A stretch of DNA of 44,387 bases, taken from contig RFTU01000011.1 of assembly GCA_009923315.1 (NCBI GenBank), positions 1 through 44,387 of the forward strand, read 5' to 3'. This DNA comes from Betaproteobacteria bacterium. GTDB taxonomy: Bacteria; Pseudomonadota; Gammaproteobacteria; Burkholderiales; Burkholderiaceae_C. The notes under the pieces are model-generated. The model was not told the DNA's origin. It saw nothing but the letters and a program-made list of their open reading frames with translations, and ran no database searches. Position 1 is the first letter of the stretch, and every line of letters begins with the position of its first letter. Positions 8,412 to 17,905 of this stretch are shown in pieces. A program made the translations under genes and the position numbers.

Positions 8412-10012
8412 TGGTGGCCGGCGCGGCTGTCGGCGGCGATGCGGGAGGCGCTCGGGGCGCCCGTCCCCTGGCGGTTCGCATGACCGGCATCGACAAGCGC
8501 TTTGGTGCGGTGCAGGCCAACAAGGCGGTGAACCTGAGCGTGACCGCCGGCACGGTGCATGGCATCGTGGGCGAAAACGGCGCGGGCAAGAGCACGCTGA
8601 TGTCCATCCTCTATGGCTTTTACCAGGCCGATGAGGGGGGGATAGAAGTGAACGGTCGGGCCGTGCGGATCCGCGATTCGCGCGATGCGATGGCTGTGGG
8701 CATCGGCATGGTCCACCAGCACTTCATGCTGGTGGACACGATGACCGCTCTGGACAATGTGCTGCTTGGGGCCGAGCCGGATTGGCGCCTGGGTGCCGCG
8801 CGCGATGCCTTGGCGCAGCGACTGCATGGGCTGATGGATGAAACCGGTCTGCGCGTGCGGCTGGACGCTGTGGTGGAAGACCTGCCGGTGGGCGAGCGCC
8901 AGCGACTGGAAATCCTCAAGGCCCTGGTTCGCGGGGCCCGCGTGCTGATTCTGGATGAGCCCACCGCAGTGCTCACGCCCGATGAAACCACGGCGCTGTT
9001 CGACGCCTTGCGTGGTCTGCGAGCCCGCGGCACGACGGTGCTGCTCATCACGCACAAGCTCAAGGAAATCATGGCGCTGTGCGACCGCGTGACGGTGATG
9101 CGTGGTGGGCAGGTGGTGCTCGAGCGTGAGATCACGCAGACCAATGTGGACGATCTGGCCCAAGCCATGGTGGGGCGGCGGGTGGTCACGGAGCGCCGCG
9201 TTGGTGCGCGCCCCGACGGCGACCCCGCCGCCAGTGCGCCGCGCGGCGCGGCGGTCCCGGTGCTGCAAGCCCAAGGTCTGCGCTGGACTGATGAATTCGG
9301 CGTGGCGCGGCTGCACGACGTGAGCCTGATCCTGCGCCCGGGCGAGATCGTGGGTGTGGCCGGCGTATCGGGCAACGGCCAGACGGAGTTGCTCGAGGTG
9401 CTGTCGGGCTTGAAGGTGCCGCAGGCCGGGTCCCTGGCCGTGGGAGGCCAGACCTTTGTGCCCACCGCTTGGCTGAGCCCGGCCCGCGCGCGTGAGCTGC
9501 GCTTGGCCCATGTGCCGGAGGACCGGCTGCACCGCGCGCTGGTGCTGCCTTTTGCCGCCTGGGAGTCGGGGGTGTTGGGCTACCAGGGCTGGCGCCGGTA
9601 TGGTGCCTGGGCCTGGATGAAGCGCCGCGCGATGCGGCAAGCGACCGCGCAGATGATGGATGCCTACGATGTTCGTCCGCGCAACCCCGACCTTCGGTCT
9701 TCCAAGTTCTCCGGCGGCAACCAGCAGAAGCTGGTGCTGGCACGCGAGGCCACGGCCGAGCCTTCGGTGCTGTTGGTGGGCCAGCCCACCCGCGGCGTGG
9801 ACATCGGCGCCATTGAATTCATCCACGCGCGCTTACGTGCCCATCGCGATGCGGGCGGGGCGGTGCTGCTGGTGTCTTCAGAGCTCGACGAAATTCTGGC
9901 GCTTTCCGATCGTGTGGTCGTGATGAACGCCGGGCGGGTTGCCGGAGAGTTGCCGATCGAAGACTGCCACGAGGCCGCCTTGGGACGGCTCATGGGCGGC
10001 GCGGGCCACTGA
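8411..10012 (+). CDS. Nucleoside ABC transporter ATP-binding protein (two fused ATPase domains)
   Basis: Cytoplasmic ATPase of the sugar/nucleoside (RbsA/YufO-like) type with two nucleotide-binding domains in one chain, 533 residues. Domain 1 shows Walker A GENGAGKST (about 54-62), the Q-loop region VHQHFMLVDTMT, a variant signature LPVGERQRLEI, Walker B VLILDEPTAVL and the H-loop LLITHK. Domain 2 shows a degenerate Walker A (GVSGNGQTE), signature FSGGNQQKLVLARE and LLVGQPTRGVDIGA. Degeneracy of the second Walker A is normal in this family. The ATG at 8411 shares one base with the upstream TGA; a GTG at 8408 or an ATG at 8480, where homology begins, are alternatives. It would energise the two permeases directly downstream. 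Confidence 0.92.
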   Translation: MVAGAAVGGDAGGARGARPLAVRMTGIDKRFGAVQANKAVNLSVTAGTVHGIVGENGAGKSTLMSILYGFYQADEGGIEVNGRAVRIRDSRDAMAVGIGMVHQHFMLVDTMTALDNVLLGAEPDWRLGAARDALAQRLHGLMDETGLRVRLDAVVEDLPVGERQRLEILKALVRGARVLILDEPTAVLTPDETTALFDALRGLRARGTTVLLITHKLKEIMALCDRVTVMRGGQVVLEREITQTNVDDLAQAMVGRRVVTERRVGARPDGDPAASAPRGAAVPVLQAQGLRWTDEFGVARLHDVSLILRPGEIVGVAGVSGNGQTELLEVLSGLKVPQAGSLAVGGQTFVPTAWLSPARARELRLAHVPEDRLHRALVLPFAAWESGVLGYQGWRRYGAWAWMKRRAMRQATAQMMDAYDVRPRNPDLRSSKFSGGNQQKLVLAREATAEPSVLLVGQPTRGVDIGAIEFIHARLRAHRDAGGAVLLVSSELDEILALSDRVVVMNAGRVAGELPIEDCHEAALGRLMGGAGH

Positions 10013-10028
10013 ACATCAGCGCGGCGCC

Positions 10029-11159
10029 ATGAACGACACCTTGCCCCGTTGGATGGACCTCGGTCTGCTGCCGGCACTCAATCTGGCCATGGCTCTGACG
10101 GTGGCCAGTGTGGTGGTGTGGGCCGTTGGCCTGGAGCCGTTGGCCGTGATGGGCCTGCTGGTCAAGGGGGCCTGGGGCAGCCCCTCGGGCATCAGCTATA
10201 CGCTGTACTACAGCACGACCTTTGTCTTCACCGGCTTGGCGGTGGCGGTGGCCTTCCATGCCGGCCTGTTCAACATCGGCGGCGAGGGGCAGGCGGCCAT
10301 GGGTGGCCTGGGCACGGGCCTGGTGGCCTTGGCGGCCCTGCAGTGGGTGCCGGGCCTACCGGCAGCGGTGCTGGTGCCGGGCATGGTGCTGGGGGCCATG
10401 CTGTTCGGTGCGGCGTGGGCGGCAGTCCCCGCCGCGCTGCAGGCGTGGCGCGGCAGCCATGTGGTGATCACCACGATCATGTTCAACTTTCTGGCCGCCG
10501 CGCTGATGGGCTACCTGCTGGTGGAGGTGCTCAAGGAACCGGGCACGATGGACCTGCAAAGCCGCGCCTTCGAACCGGCCGCGCGCATGCCGGGCGTGCA
10601 TGAGCTGCTGCAGGCCATCGGTGTGGACTGGCCGGCCACCCCCTTGAATCTGACCGCCGTGCTCGCCGTAGGCGCTTTGGGGGTGAGCTGGTGGCTGCTG
10701 TGGAAAAGCCGCAGCGGCTTCGAACTTCGCGCCAGTGGACATGCGCCGGCGGCGGCCCTGTATGCGGGTGTGGACCCGCGGCGCCAGGTGATGTTGGCGA
10801 TGGTCGTGTCGGGTGCCCTGGCCGGGCTGGTGGGCGTCAACGAGATTGCCGGCGTGCACCAGCGGCTGCTGCCCGACTTTGTGGCGGGCGCAGGCTTTGC
10901 GGGCATTGCGGTGTCGCTGATCGGGCGCAACCACCCGGTGGGCATTGCCATGGCGGCACTGTTGTTCGGCACCCTTTACCAGGGTGGCGCGGAATTGACC
11001 TTCGAAGTGCCGGGCTTCAGCCGCGACATGGTGTTCACCCTCCAGGGGCTGATCGTGTTGTTTGCAGGCGCCTTGTCGACCGTGATGGTGGGGCCCTTGC
11101 TGCGTGTGCATCGGCGCTTGGCGCGCCGGGCGGACCCCGTGGCCCAGGGGCGCGTCTGA
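10029..11159 (+). CDS. Nucleoside ABC transporter permease 1
   Basis: Inner-membrane permease of the branched-chain amino acid/sugar superfamily (BPD_transp_2), 376 residues, largely hydrophobic with about eight to ten membrane segments. The typical stretch is VFTGLAVAVAFHAGLFNIGGEGQ, which matches YufP-like nucleoside permeases, followed by WRGSHVVITTIMFNFLA and a late segment AGFAGIAVSLIGRNHPVGI. The start chosen is the ATG at 10029, 16 bases after the ATPase stop; an upstream in-frame extension lies inside the ATPase gene and looks non-coding. The stop overlaps the start of the second permease by one base (TGATG). With its partner it should form the heterodimeric nucleoside channel. Confidence 0.9.
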   Translation: MNDTLPRWMDLGLLPALNLAMALTVASVVVWAVGLEPLAVMGLLVKGAWGSPSGISYTLYYSTTFVFTGLAVAVAFHAGLFNIGGEGQAAMGGLGTGLVALAALQWVPGLPAAVLVPGMVLGAMLFGAAWAAVPAALQAWRGSHVVITTIMFNFLAAALMGYLLVEVLKEPGTMDLQSRAFEPAARMPGVHELLQAIGVDWPATPLNLTAVLAVGALGVSWWLLWKSRSGFELRASGHAPAAALYAGVDPRRQVMLAMVVSGALAGLVGVNEIAGVHQRLLPDFVAGAGFAGIAVSLIGRNHPVGIAMAALLFGTLYQGGAELTFEVPGFSRDMVFTLQGLIVLFAGALSTVMVGPLLRVHRRLARRADPVAQGRV

Positions 11160-12151
11160 TGGAGATGCTGCACGAGTTCAGTGTGTGGGCCGGCACGCTG
11201 CTGGGCTCCACATTGCGGGGTGCCACACCCTTGATCCTGTGCGCCCTGGCGGGATGCCTGGCCGAGCGTTCCGGTGTGGTGGACCTGGGCCTGGAAGGCA
11301 AGATGCTGCTGTCGGCCTTCGCAGCAGCCAGTGTGGCGGCGGCCACGGGGTCTTGGGTGCCGGCGATGATGGTGGCCTTGGCATTGGGCGTGTCGATGTC
11401 GATGGTTCAGGCCTGGGGCTGCGTGACCCACCGCGGGGACCAGGTCGTGATGGGCATGGCCCTGACCATGACGGCCGCCGGATTGACCGTGGTGCTGGGC
11501 GGCGCCTGGTTCGGCCTGGGCGGGCAGACGCCCCAGGTGGGCGAGGGCGCCCGACTGACCGCTTGGTTGACCGATGCGGCGCAGGCGGTGCAGGGGGTGC
11601 CCCTGTTGGGACCGGTGCTCGGCTTGGGCTTGATGGGCCACAACGCTCTGGTCTACCTGGCCTTGTTCTGCGTGTTGCTGGTGTGGGCCCTCCTGTTTCA
11701 CACGCGGCTGGGACTGCGCTTGCGGGCGGTGGGAGAGAACCCGCTGATGGTGGATTCGGCCGGCGTGTCGGTGCAGGGACTGCGCTACCGCGCCCTGGCC
11801 CTCAACGGCGTGTTGTCGGGCTTGGCTGGGACCTACCTGGTGCTGGCGCTCAATGCCAACTTCATTCCGCACATGACGGCTGGGCGCGGATACATGGCTC
11901 TGGCTGCGCTGATTTTCGGGAAGTGGAACCCGGTGGGGGCGATGGCGGCCTGCCTGCTGTTCGGCTTTCTGGATGCACTGGCGATTCGGCTTCAGGGGGC
12001 GCCGTGGCCTGAAGCACTGGGTGGTGGTACCGTTCCGGTGCAGGCCATTCAGGCGTTGCCCTACTTGCTGACGGTGGTGCTGCTGGCGGGCTTCATCGGA
12101 CGCGCCAGGGCGCCGGCGGCGCTGGGCGTGCCCTATCTGAAGGAGCGTTGA
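11159..12151 (+). CDS. Nucleoside ABC transporter permease 2
   Basis: Second inner-membrane permease (330 residues, BPD_transp_2). The family hallmark LAERSGVVDLGLEGKMLLSAF lies near residue 40, followed by HRGDQVVMGMALTMTAAGL and the conserved cytoplasmic loop LRLRAVGENPLMVDSAGVSV, then LNGVLSGLAGTYLVL and YMALAALIFGKWNPVGA. The ATG at 11159 overlaps the previous stop by one base and follows a GGGG-containing ribosome-binding site. It overlaps cdd by one base downstream. The tight overlaps imply translational coupling and fixed stoichiometry of the importer with the first catabolic enzyme. Confidence 0.9.
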   Translation: MEMLHEFSVWAGTLLGSTLRGATPLILCALAGCLAERSGVVDLGLEGKMLLSAFAAASVAAATGSWVPAMMVALALGVSMSMVQAWGCVTHRGDQVVMGMALTMTAAGLTVVLGGAWFGLGGQTPQVGEGARLTAWLTDAAQAVQGVPLLGPVLGLGLMGHNALVYLALFCVLLVWALLFHTRLGLRLRAVGENPLMVDSAGVSVQGLRYRALALNGVLSGLAGTYLVLALNANFIPHMTAGRGYMALAALIFGKWNPVGAMAACLLFGFLDALAIRLQGAPWPEALGGGTVPVQAIQALPYLLTVVLLAGFIGRARAPAALGVPYLKER

Positions 12152-12582
12152 TGTCATCGAGCCTGAGCGCGGAGCACGAGCGGCACCTGGTGCAGGTGGC
12201 GCGCGACGCACGGTTGCGCGCGCACGCGCCGTATTCGCACTTTGCGGTGGGTGCTGCGCTGATGGACGAGCAGGGCCGGGTGCATGCCGGCGCCAACATC
12301 GAAAACGCGGCGTATCCGCAGGGCCTGTGTGCCGAAGCGGCTGCCTTGGCGCACCTGGTGGTGGCCGGGGGCAAGCGTGTGGTGGCCGCGGTGGTGGTGG
12401 GCGAGGGCCAGCAGCCCGTCACGCCATGCGGCGGGTGCCGACAGAAGCTTCGAGAATTCGCGGGAGATGAGCTGCCGGTGATCGTGGCCGATGGGCGCGC
12501 GGTGCGTTTGCGGACCTCATTGGGCGAGCTGTTGCCGCACAGCTTCGGCCCCGATCATTTGGGCAAGAGGATCAGCCGGTGA
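12151..12582 (+). CDS. cdd: Cytidine deaminase
   Basis: Converts cytidine and deoxycytidine to uridine and deoxyuridine. The 143-residue protein has the short (tetrameric-type) architecture: YSHFAVGAAL (28-37), ANIENAAYPQG (48-58), the zinc and proton-shuttle motif CAEAAAL (C60, E62) and PCGGCRQ (C93, C96). The Arg that usually follows CAE in the Bacillus enzyme is Ala here, as I recall for several proteobacterial homologues. AAGGAG precedes the ATG at 12151, which overlaps the permease stop by one base. Its product would feed uridine/deoxyuridine cleavage and the uracil step (Upp) at the far end of the locus. Confidence 0.93.
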   Translation: MSSSLSAEHERHLVQVARDARLRAHAPYSHFAVGAALMDEQGRVHAGANIENAAYPQGLCAEAAALAHLVVAGGKRVVAAVVVGEGQQPVTPCGGCRQKLREFAGDELPVIVADGRAVRLRTSLGELLPHSFGPDHLGKRISR

Positions 12583-13418
12583 GCCTTTCCCCGGTTCAGC
12601 GCAGCGCCGAGGTGCTGCTCAAGGCCTGGGGCGGGCGGCGTCCGAAGGTGGCCGTGGTACTGGGTTCAGGTTGGGCGGGCATGGTGCAGGGCCTGCAAGA
12701 GCCCATGGATGTGCCGTATGCCGATTTGCCGGCCTTCCCGCCGTTGGGCATTGCCGGACATGCCGCCTGTGTGCGACTGGCGCGGCTGCCTGCCATTGGC
12801 GGCGCCGATTCGGCTGGCCCGGATGTGATGTGGCTGATGGGCCGGCAACATGCCTACGAGACCGGTGACGCTACCGCCATGCGCGGCGCGGTACAGACAG
12901 TGGCAGCCATCGGCTGCACGACGATGGTGGTGACGAATGCGGCGGGCAGCCTGCACTCGGATTGGCCGGCCGGCAGCCTCATGGCACTGCGCGACCACCT
13001 CAATCTGGTGCAGCGCTCGCCCTTGCAGGGCTTGAGCGGCAGCGACCGGTTTGTGGACATGGGGGCCGCCTATGACGCGGACCTTCGGCGGCGTGCCATC
13101 GAGGCGGCGGCCACAGCCGGTGCGGTGCTGCAGGAGGGCGTGTACGCCTGGATGATGGGCCCGCAGTTCGAGACGCCGGCCGAGATCCGCATGCTGAAGA
13201 TACTGGGCGCCGATGCGGTGGGCATGAGCACCGTGCCCGAGACGATCGCGGCGCGCCACTCGGGTTTGCGTGTGCTGGCGATTTCGCTGATGACGAATAT
13301 GGCCGCCGGCCTGGATGCCCAGCGGCTCAGCCATGAGCAGACGCTGACGGCCGCTGCCGCCCATGAGCAGCACGCCGCGCAGGCGCTGCGCGCCATCCTT
13401 CACTCCATTGCCAACTAG
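12579..13418 (+). CDS. Purine nucleoside phosphorylase
   Basis: Phosphorolytic cleavage of purine (deoxy)nucleosides to base plus (deoxy)ribose-1-phosphate. Family-2 (trimeric) PNP hallmarks are present: phosphate-binding VVLGSGW (27-33), MGRQHAYETGD, VVTNAAGSL, WMMGPQFETPAEIRML, GMSTVPETI and SLMTNMAAGL. Length, 279 residues, is normal. The GTG start at 12579 overlaps the cdd stop by four bases (GTGA) and is preceded by AGAGGA. The stop is directly abutted by the oligopeptidase start. It would use inosine from Add and guanosine from uptake. Whether it prefers guanosine/inosine or also xanthosine cannot be told. Confidence 0.92.
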   Translation: MSLSPVQRSAEVLLKAWGGRRPKVAVVLGSGWAGMVQGLQEPMDVPYADLPAFPPLGIAGHAACVRLARLPAIGGADSAGPDVMWLMGRQHAYETGDATAMRGAVQTVAAIGCTTMVVTNAAGSLHSDWPAGSLMALRDHLNLVQRSPLQGLSGSDRFVDMGAAYDADLRRRAIEAAATAGAVLQEGVYAWMMGPQFETPAEIRMLKILGADAVGMSTVPETIAARHSGLRVLAISLMTNMAAGLDAQRLSHEQTLTAAAAHEQHAAQALRAILHSIAN

Positions 13419-15668
13419 ATGAGCTTCTCATGGCCCCGTGGTCACCGCTTTGCCGGCTTGGCCATCGTCACACTGATGGCACTTCCCTTGCAGATGTCCA
13501 TGGCCAACAGCAACCCACCGACCGTTTCATCGACGCCCGCGCGCATGGCGCCGGAGCCGCACGATCCGCATGTGGGCTTGGAAGAGGTGATGGGGGAGGC
13601 GGCCTTGACTTGGGTGCGGCAGCGCAACGCGCAGTCCGAGGCGGTGCTGCAGGCCGACCCGCGCTACGAGCCTTTGCGGCGCGAGTTGCTTGAAGTCTTG
13701 GATGCCCGAGATCGCATACCGATGGTCAGCCGGCGCGGGGAGTGGCTCTACAACTTCTGGCAGGACGCGACGCATCCGCGAGGCCTCTGGCGTCGCACCA
13801 CGATGGCCGAGTACCGCAAGCCCGACCCGAAATGGGAGGTGCTGCTGGATCTGGATGCCCTGGGCAAGGCCGAGGGGCAGAGTTGGGTGTGGCAGGGCAG
13901 CAGTTGCCTGTCGGCATCGTCCAACCGTTGCCTGGTGGCCCTGTCGCCTGGGGGCACCGATGCGAATGTGGTGCGCGAGTTCGACTTGGACTCGCGGGAA
14001 TTCGTCAGGGACGGTTTTGCGCTGCCCCTGTCCAAGAACCGCTGGACCTGGGTGGATGCGGACACGCTGTTGGTGGGTACGGCGGCGGCCGGTGACCCGG
14101 TGACGGATTCGGGCTATCCGCGGGCCATACGGGTTTGGAAGCGCGGCACCCCTCTGGCGCAGGCGCGTGTGGTCTTTGAAGGGCTGAAGGGCGATGTGTG
14201 GGCCGGCGTGGGCAGCGATCGAACGACGGGCTTCGAGCGGACCTTTGTGATGCGGGGCATCGACTTCTATCGCAGCGAGATGTGGGTGCTCCAAGGTCTG
14301 GCGCTGAAGAAGGTACCCAAACCCGAGGACGCGCAGGTGAGCTTCTGGAAGGAGCGTGCGCTGATGCGACTGCGCTCGGATTGGAGGCAGGGCGATCGCG
14401 TGTGGCCAGCCGGCAGCCTCCTGGTCATGTCGGCCCTGGCCTTGATGGAGGGCAAGCCCGATCCCGTGGCACTGTTCACACCCACGCCGCAGCGGTCGCT
14501 GGCGGGCTACACCACCACCGCCACGTCGGTGGTGCTGAGCGTGATGCAGGACGTGACGGGTCGCCTGGAGGTGCGCAGGCCCGACGGCGCGGGCTGGATG
14601 AGCCGTTCCATTCCTGTGCCCAATACGGGGACGCTGTCGGTGTCGTCCCTGCATGATTCGACCCTGGCGGACGATGAGTGGGCCGAGGGCCTGTTGATCA
14701 GCTACACCGACTTGCTCACGCCCGAAAGCCTGTTGTTGACGCGTGCGGACCGTTCCGGCATCGAGAGCCTGAAGGCGCGGCAGGGTTTGTTTTCAACCCA
14801 TGGGCTGCGCTTGGACCAACGATTTGCGGTGTCCAAGGATGGCACGAAGATCCCCTACTTCATCGTGATGCCCACCGGCCCCCGCACGGCGGGGCCCAAG
14901 CCGACACTGCTCTACGGGTATGGCGGCTTTGAGATTCCCATGCGGTCCACCTACTCGGGCGGCATCGGGCGCGGCTGGCTGGCACGCGGCGGCGTGTACG
15001 TGCTGGCCAATATCCGCGGAGGCGGGGAATATGGACCCGCATGGCACACCTCGGCCATCCGAGAGAACAAGCAGCGCAGCTACGACGACTTCATCGCGGT
15101 GGCCGAGGACCTGATCAAGACGGGCGTGACGACGCCGTCGCAGCTGGGCATCCGCGGCGGCAGCAATGGCGGGCTGTTGGTGGGGGCGGTGATGACGCAG
15201 CGCCCGGAGCTGTTCGGTGCGGTGGTGTGCCAGGTACCGCTTCTGGACATGCGACGTTTTCACCGCCTGCTGGCTGGGGCGAGCTGGATGGCCGAATATG
15301 GCAACCCCGATCGCGAGGAAGACTGGGCCTACATCTCGCGCTACAGCCCATACCACCACATTCCGCCGGCCAGTGGAGAAGGCGCCAAGAAGCTGCCCTC
15401 GATGCTGCTGGTGACTTCCACGCGGGACGACCGCGTGCACCCCGGCCATGCGCGCAAGATGGCCGCGCGTTTGATGGAACGAGGACAACCGGTGCTGTAT
15501 TGGGAAAACGTTGAAGGGGGGCACAGTGGCGCAGCCGACAACGGGCAGCGTGCGCGGATGCAGGCCTTGGAGTACACGTTCTTGTGGCGGGCATTGGGGC
15601 CGATGGCTGGGGCCGCCTCGACGGCATCCATGAGCTCGGGCCCGTCGATGCCTGGGGGTGCAAAGTGA
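13419..15668 (+). CDS. S9 prolyl-oligopeptidase-family serine peptidase
   Basis: Peptidase of the prolyl oligopeptidase family, 749 residues. A signal peptide is likely (GLAIVTLMALPLQMSMANS), so it is probably periplasmic, unlike cytosolic classical POP. The N-terminal half is a predicted beta-propeller (WLYNFWQDATHPRGLWRR). The C-terminal alpha/beta-hydrolase has KPTLLYGYGGFEIP, oxyanion-region NIRGGGEYGPAWH, nucleophile S582 in GIRGGSNGGLL, D670 in TRDDRVHPGH and H702 in EGGHSG. The ATG directly abuts the PNP stop (TAGATG) with no ribosome-binding site, and its TGA overlaps the deoC GTG by four bases. It is therefore embedded in a nucleoside catabolic operon, where a peptidase is not expected. 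Substrate is unknown. Confidence 0.92.
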   Translation: MSFSWPRGHRFAGLAIVTLMALPLQMSMANSNPPTVSSTPARMAPEPHDPHVGLEEVMGEAALTWVRQRNAQSEAVLQADPRYEPLRRELLEVLDARDRIPMVSRRGEWLYNFWQDATHPRGLWRRTTMAEYRKPDPKWEVLLDLDALGKAEGQSWVWQGSSCLSASSNRCLVALSPGGTDANVVREFDLDSREFVRDGFALPLSKNRWTWVDADTLLVGTAAAGDPVTDSGYPRAIRVWKRGTPLAQARVVFEGLKGDVWAGVGSDRTTGFERTFVMRGIDFYRSEMWVLQGLALKKVPKPEDAQVSFWKERALMRLRSDWRQGDRVWPAGSLLVMSALALMEGKPDPVALFTPTPQRSLAGYTTTATSVVLSVMQDVTGRLEVRRPDGAGWMSRSIPVPNTGTLSVSSLHDSTLADDEWAEGLLISYTDLLTPESLLLTRADRSGIESLKARQGLFSTHGLRLDQRFAVSKDGTKIPYFIVMPTGPRTAGPKPTLLYGYGGFEIPMRSTYSGGIGRGWLARGGVYVLANIRGGGEYGPAWHTSAIRENKQRSYDDFIAVAEDLIKTGVTTPSQLGIRGGSNGGLLVGAVMTQRPELFGAVVCQVPLLDMRRFHRLLAGASWMAEYGNPDREEDWAYISRYSPYHHIPPASGEGAKKLPSMLLVTSTRDDRVHPGHARKMAARLMERGQPVLYWENVEGGHSGAADNGQRARMQALEYTFLWRALGPMAGAASTASMSSGPSMPGGAK

Positions 15669-16555
15669 AGGCAATGGACGAGATGAAGGCGCCGGCCGGT
15701 CTCGATGATGTCGCGCGGGTGGCCCTGGCCTGCATGGATCTCACCAGTCTGGGTGAGGCCGATACGCCGCTGGTGGTGGCCGATCTGGTGGCGCGCAGCC
15801 GCTGTGCAGTCGGTGTGCCTGCGGCGCTTTGCGTCTGGCCGCGGTTCGTGGGACAAGTGGCCGCGGGTTTGCGGGCCCTTCATGGTTCGGACAGCGCGTC
15901 GAGCTCGACGACCATGCCCAAGGTGGCCGCCGTGGCGAATTTCCCTGGCGGGGCGCAGCCCCTGTCTGAGGTCTTGAGGCAGGTGCGTGGCATCGTGGCC
16001 GATGGCGGCGATGAAGTGGACCTGGTGCTGGATTGGCAGGCCCTGCGGCGCGGCGGCGTGGCCGATGTGGAGCAAGCCGCCATGGGCGTTCGCGCGGTGC
16101 GGCAGGCGTGCCGCGGTGCGGTGCTCAAATTGATCATCGAGTCGGGTGAGTTGAAGGAGCCTGCGCTCATCGCGCTGGCCAGCCGCATGGGTCTGAATGA
16201 GGGCGTGGACTTTCTCAAGACCAGCACCGGGAAGACCCCCACCGGGGCGACGCCGCAAGCCGCCCGCGTGATGATGGAGACCATCGCGGCCCATCCGCGT
16301 GCAGCCCGGGTGGGATTCAAGGCCTCCGGTGGCGTACGCACGGTGCGTGACGCGAAGATCTACGTCGACCTCGTGGTCGACATCCTGGGGCCACAGGCCT
16401 TGTGCCCGGCGCGGTTTCGCATTGGCGCCAGTGGCCTGCTGAACGACGTGGAGCAGGTATTGGCGCTGCCGGGCGGGAAGGCACCCTGCCCGCACCCTGG
16501 AGCCTACGATGCAGGCGGCTACGACCACGGCGCTGACGCCGACGGAGGCACTTGA
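15665..16555 (+). CDS. deoC: Deoxyribose-phosphate aldolase
   Basis: Cleaves 2-deoxyribose-5-phosphate to glyceraldehyde-3-phosphate and acetaldehyde. Class I aldolase motifs: [33 protein letters not shown], the Schiff-base lysine K185 in DFLKTSTGK (equivalent to E. coli K167) and the second catalytic lysine K219 in [10 protein letters not shown] (equivalent to K201). A GTG at 15665 overlaps the oligopeptidase stop by four bases and is preceded by GGGGG at suitable spacing; the ATG at 15674 has only a close GAAGG, so the GTG start is preferred (296 residues). The stop overlaps the deoA ATG by one base. The C-terminal tail past the barrel ([17 protein letters not shown]) is unconserved. Confidence 0.92.
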   Translation: MKAMDEMKAPAGLDDVARVALACMDLTSLGEADTPLVVADLVARSRCAVGVPAALCVWPRFVGQVAAGLRALHGSDSASSSTTMPKVAAVANFPGGAQPLSEVLRQVRGIVADGGDEVDLVLDWQALRRGGVADVEQAAMGVRAVRQACRGAVLKLIIESGELKEPALIALASRMGLNEGVDFLKTSTGKTPTGATPQAARVMMETIAAHPRAARVGFKASGGVRTVRDAKIYVDLVVDILGPQALCPARFRIGASGLLNDVEQVLALPGGKAPCPHPGAYDAGGYDHGADADGGT

Positions 16556-17905
16556 TGGGTCTGACTCCCGCCGAGATCATCCGCACCAAGCGGGATGGCG
16601 GGGTTCATTCCAAGGAAGAGATCGCCGCACTGGTGCGCGGCATCGCCGATGGGAGTTGGGCCGACAGCCAGGTCGGGGCCTGGGCGATGGCCGTTGTGCT
16701 GCGCGGGCTGGATGGGGTCGAGCGCCGCACGCTGACGCAGGCGATGGCGCATTCCGGCCGAGTGCTGGATTGGCGTGGCGTATCGGGCCTGCAGGGGCCC
16801 ATTCTGGACAAACACTCGACCGGCGGCGTGGGCGACAAGGTCAGCCTGATCGTGGCGCCCCTGTTGGCCGCATGCGGCGGCGTGGTGCCGATGATCTCCG
16901 GCCGTGCCTTGGGACACACGGGCGGTACGCTGGACAAACTGGAGGCCTTGCCGGGTTTCAATGTGCATCCTTCGCAGCCCGTGCCGCGAGGCCGGCTGCG
17001 CCATCGTAGGCGCTGGCCCCGATCTGGCGCCGGCGGATCGAAGGCTCTATGCGATTCGCGATGTCACGGCCACGGTGGAGTCGCTGGACCTGATCACCGC
17101 CAGCATCTTGAGCAAGAAGCTGGCCGCCGGTTTGCAGGCTTTGGTGATGGATGTGAAGGTGGGCAGCGGGGCGGTGATGCCCGAGCTGTCGCAGGCGCAG
17201 GCCCTGGCGGCCAGTCTGGTGGAGGTGGCCGCCGGGTCGGGATTGCCCACGCGCGCTTTGATCACGGACATGAACCAGGTGCTGGGTCGCAGTGCAGGGC
17301 ATGCGGTGGAAGTGCGCGAGGCCCTGGACGTGTTGAGCGGCGCACCGGCGGAGCCTCGACTGTTGGAGTTGTGTCTGCTGCAGACCGCTCACCTGCTGGT
17401 GATGGGTGGACTGCAGCCCACGCTGGAAGCGGCGCTGAAGGCTGCGCGGGCTGCACTGGCCAGCGGTGCCGCGGCCGAGCGTTTCTCGCGCATGGTGGCG
17501 CTGCAGGGTGGGCCGCGTGATGTGATGCGTGAGCCCAGGTTGTCTGCGGCGCCGTGCCGTGTGGGTGTCTGGCCTGCGGCGGCTCGCCGCGGGCGCGTGA
17601 GCACGATTGATGTCCGTGCAGTCGGCCTGGCGCTGCTGCGCATCGGCGGCGGCCGCGCCAGGCCAGGTGATGCCATCGACCCTCGCGTGGGCCTGACCGA
17701 GGTGCTGGGGGTGGGCGAAGTGTTTGGCGAACAGCGCCCGCTGGCGGTCCTGCATGCCGCGTCAGCCGAGCAGGCGCGGGCGGCGGCGCGCGAGGTGGCC
17801 GCCGCCTTCGGATGGGTGGATGAAGACCACGCGGTGGCGCCGTCGCCCTTGGTGCATCAGGTGGTTGGGAGCGCGACAGTCGGTCGTTCACAGGGGACCC
17901 CATGA
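16555..17905 (+). pseudogene. deoA: Thymidine phosphorylase, disrupted by an internal deletion/frameshift
   Basis: Would cleave thymidine and deoxyuridine to base plus deoxyribose-1-phosphate. The ATG at 16555 follows a good GGAGG and overlaps the deoC stop by one base. Frame 1 carries [11 protein letters not shown], the phosphate site [13 protein letters not shown] and [19 protein letters not shown], then becomes non-homologous after HPSQPVP near 16980. Homology resumes one frame over at 16988 with [59 protein letters not shown] and GQRPLA-like EQRPLAVLHA to the stop at 17905. Against E. coli DeoA the join lacks about seven residues and keeps 7 bases, so about 14 bases are missing. As written, the gene yields a truncated protein. 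Real mutation or assembly error cannot be told apart here. Confidence 0.88.

Noticed and set aside
9340-9380. Defective second Walker A in the nucleoside ATPase as a sign of a pseudogene
   Set aside because: A degenerate second nucleotide-binding site is normal for the RbsA/YufO-type fused ATPases.
8384-9826. A 480-codon minus-strand frame opposite the nucleoside ATPase
   Set aside because: Antisense shadow; the ATPase on the plus strand has complete Walker and signature motifs.
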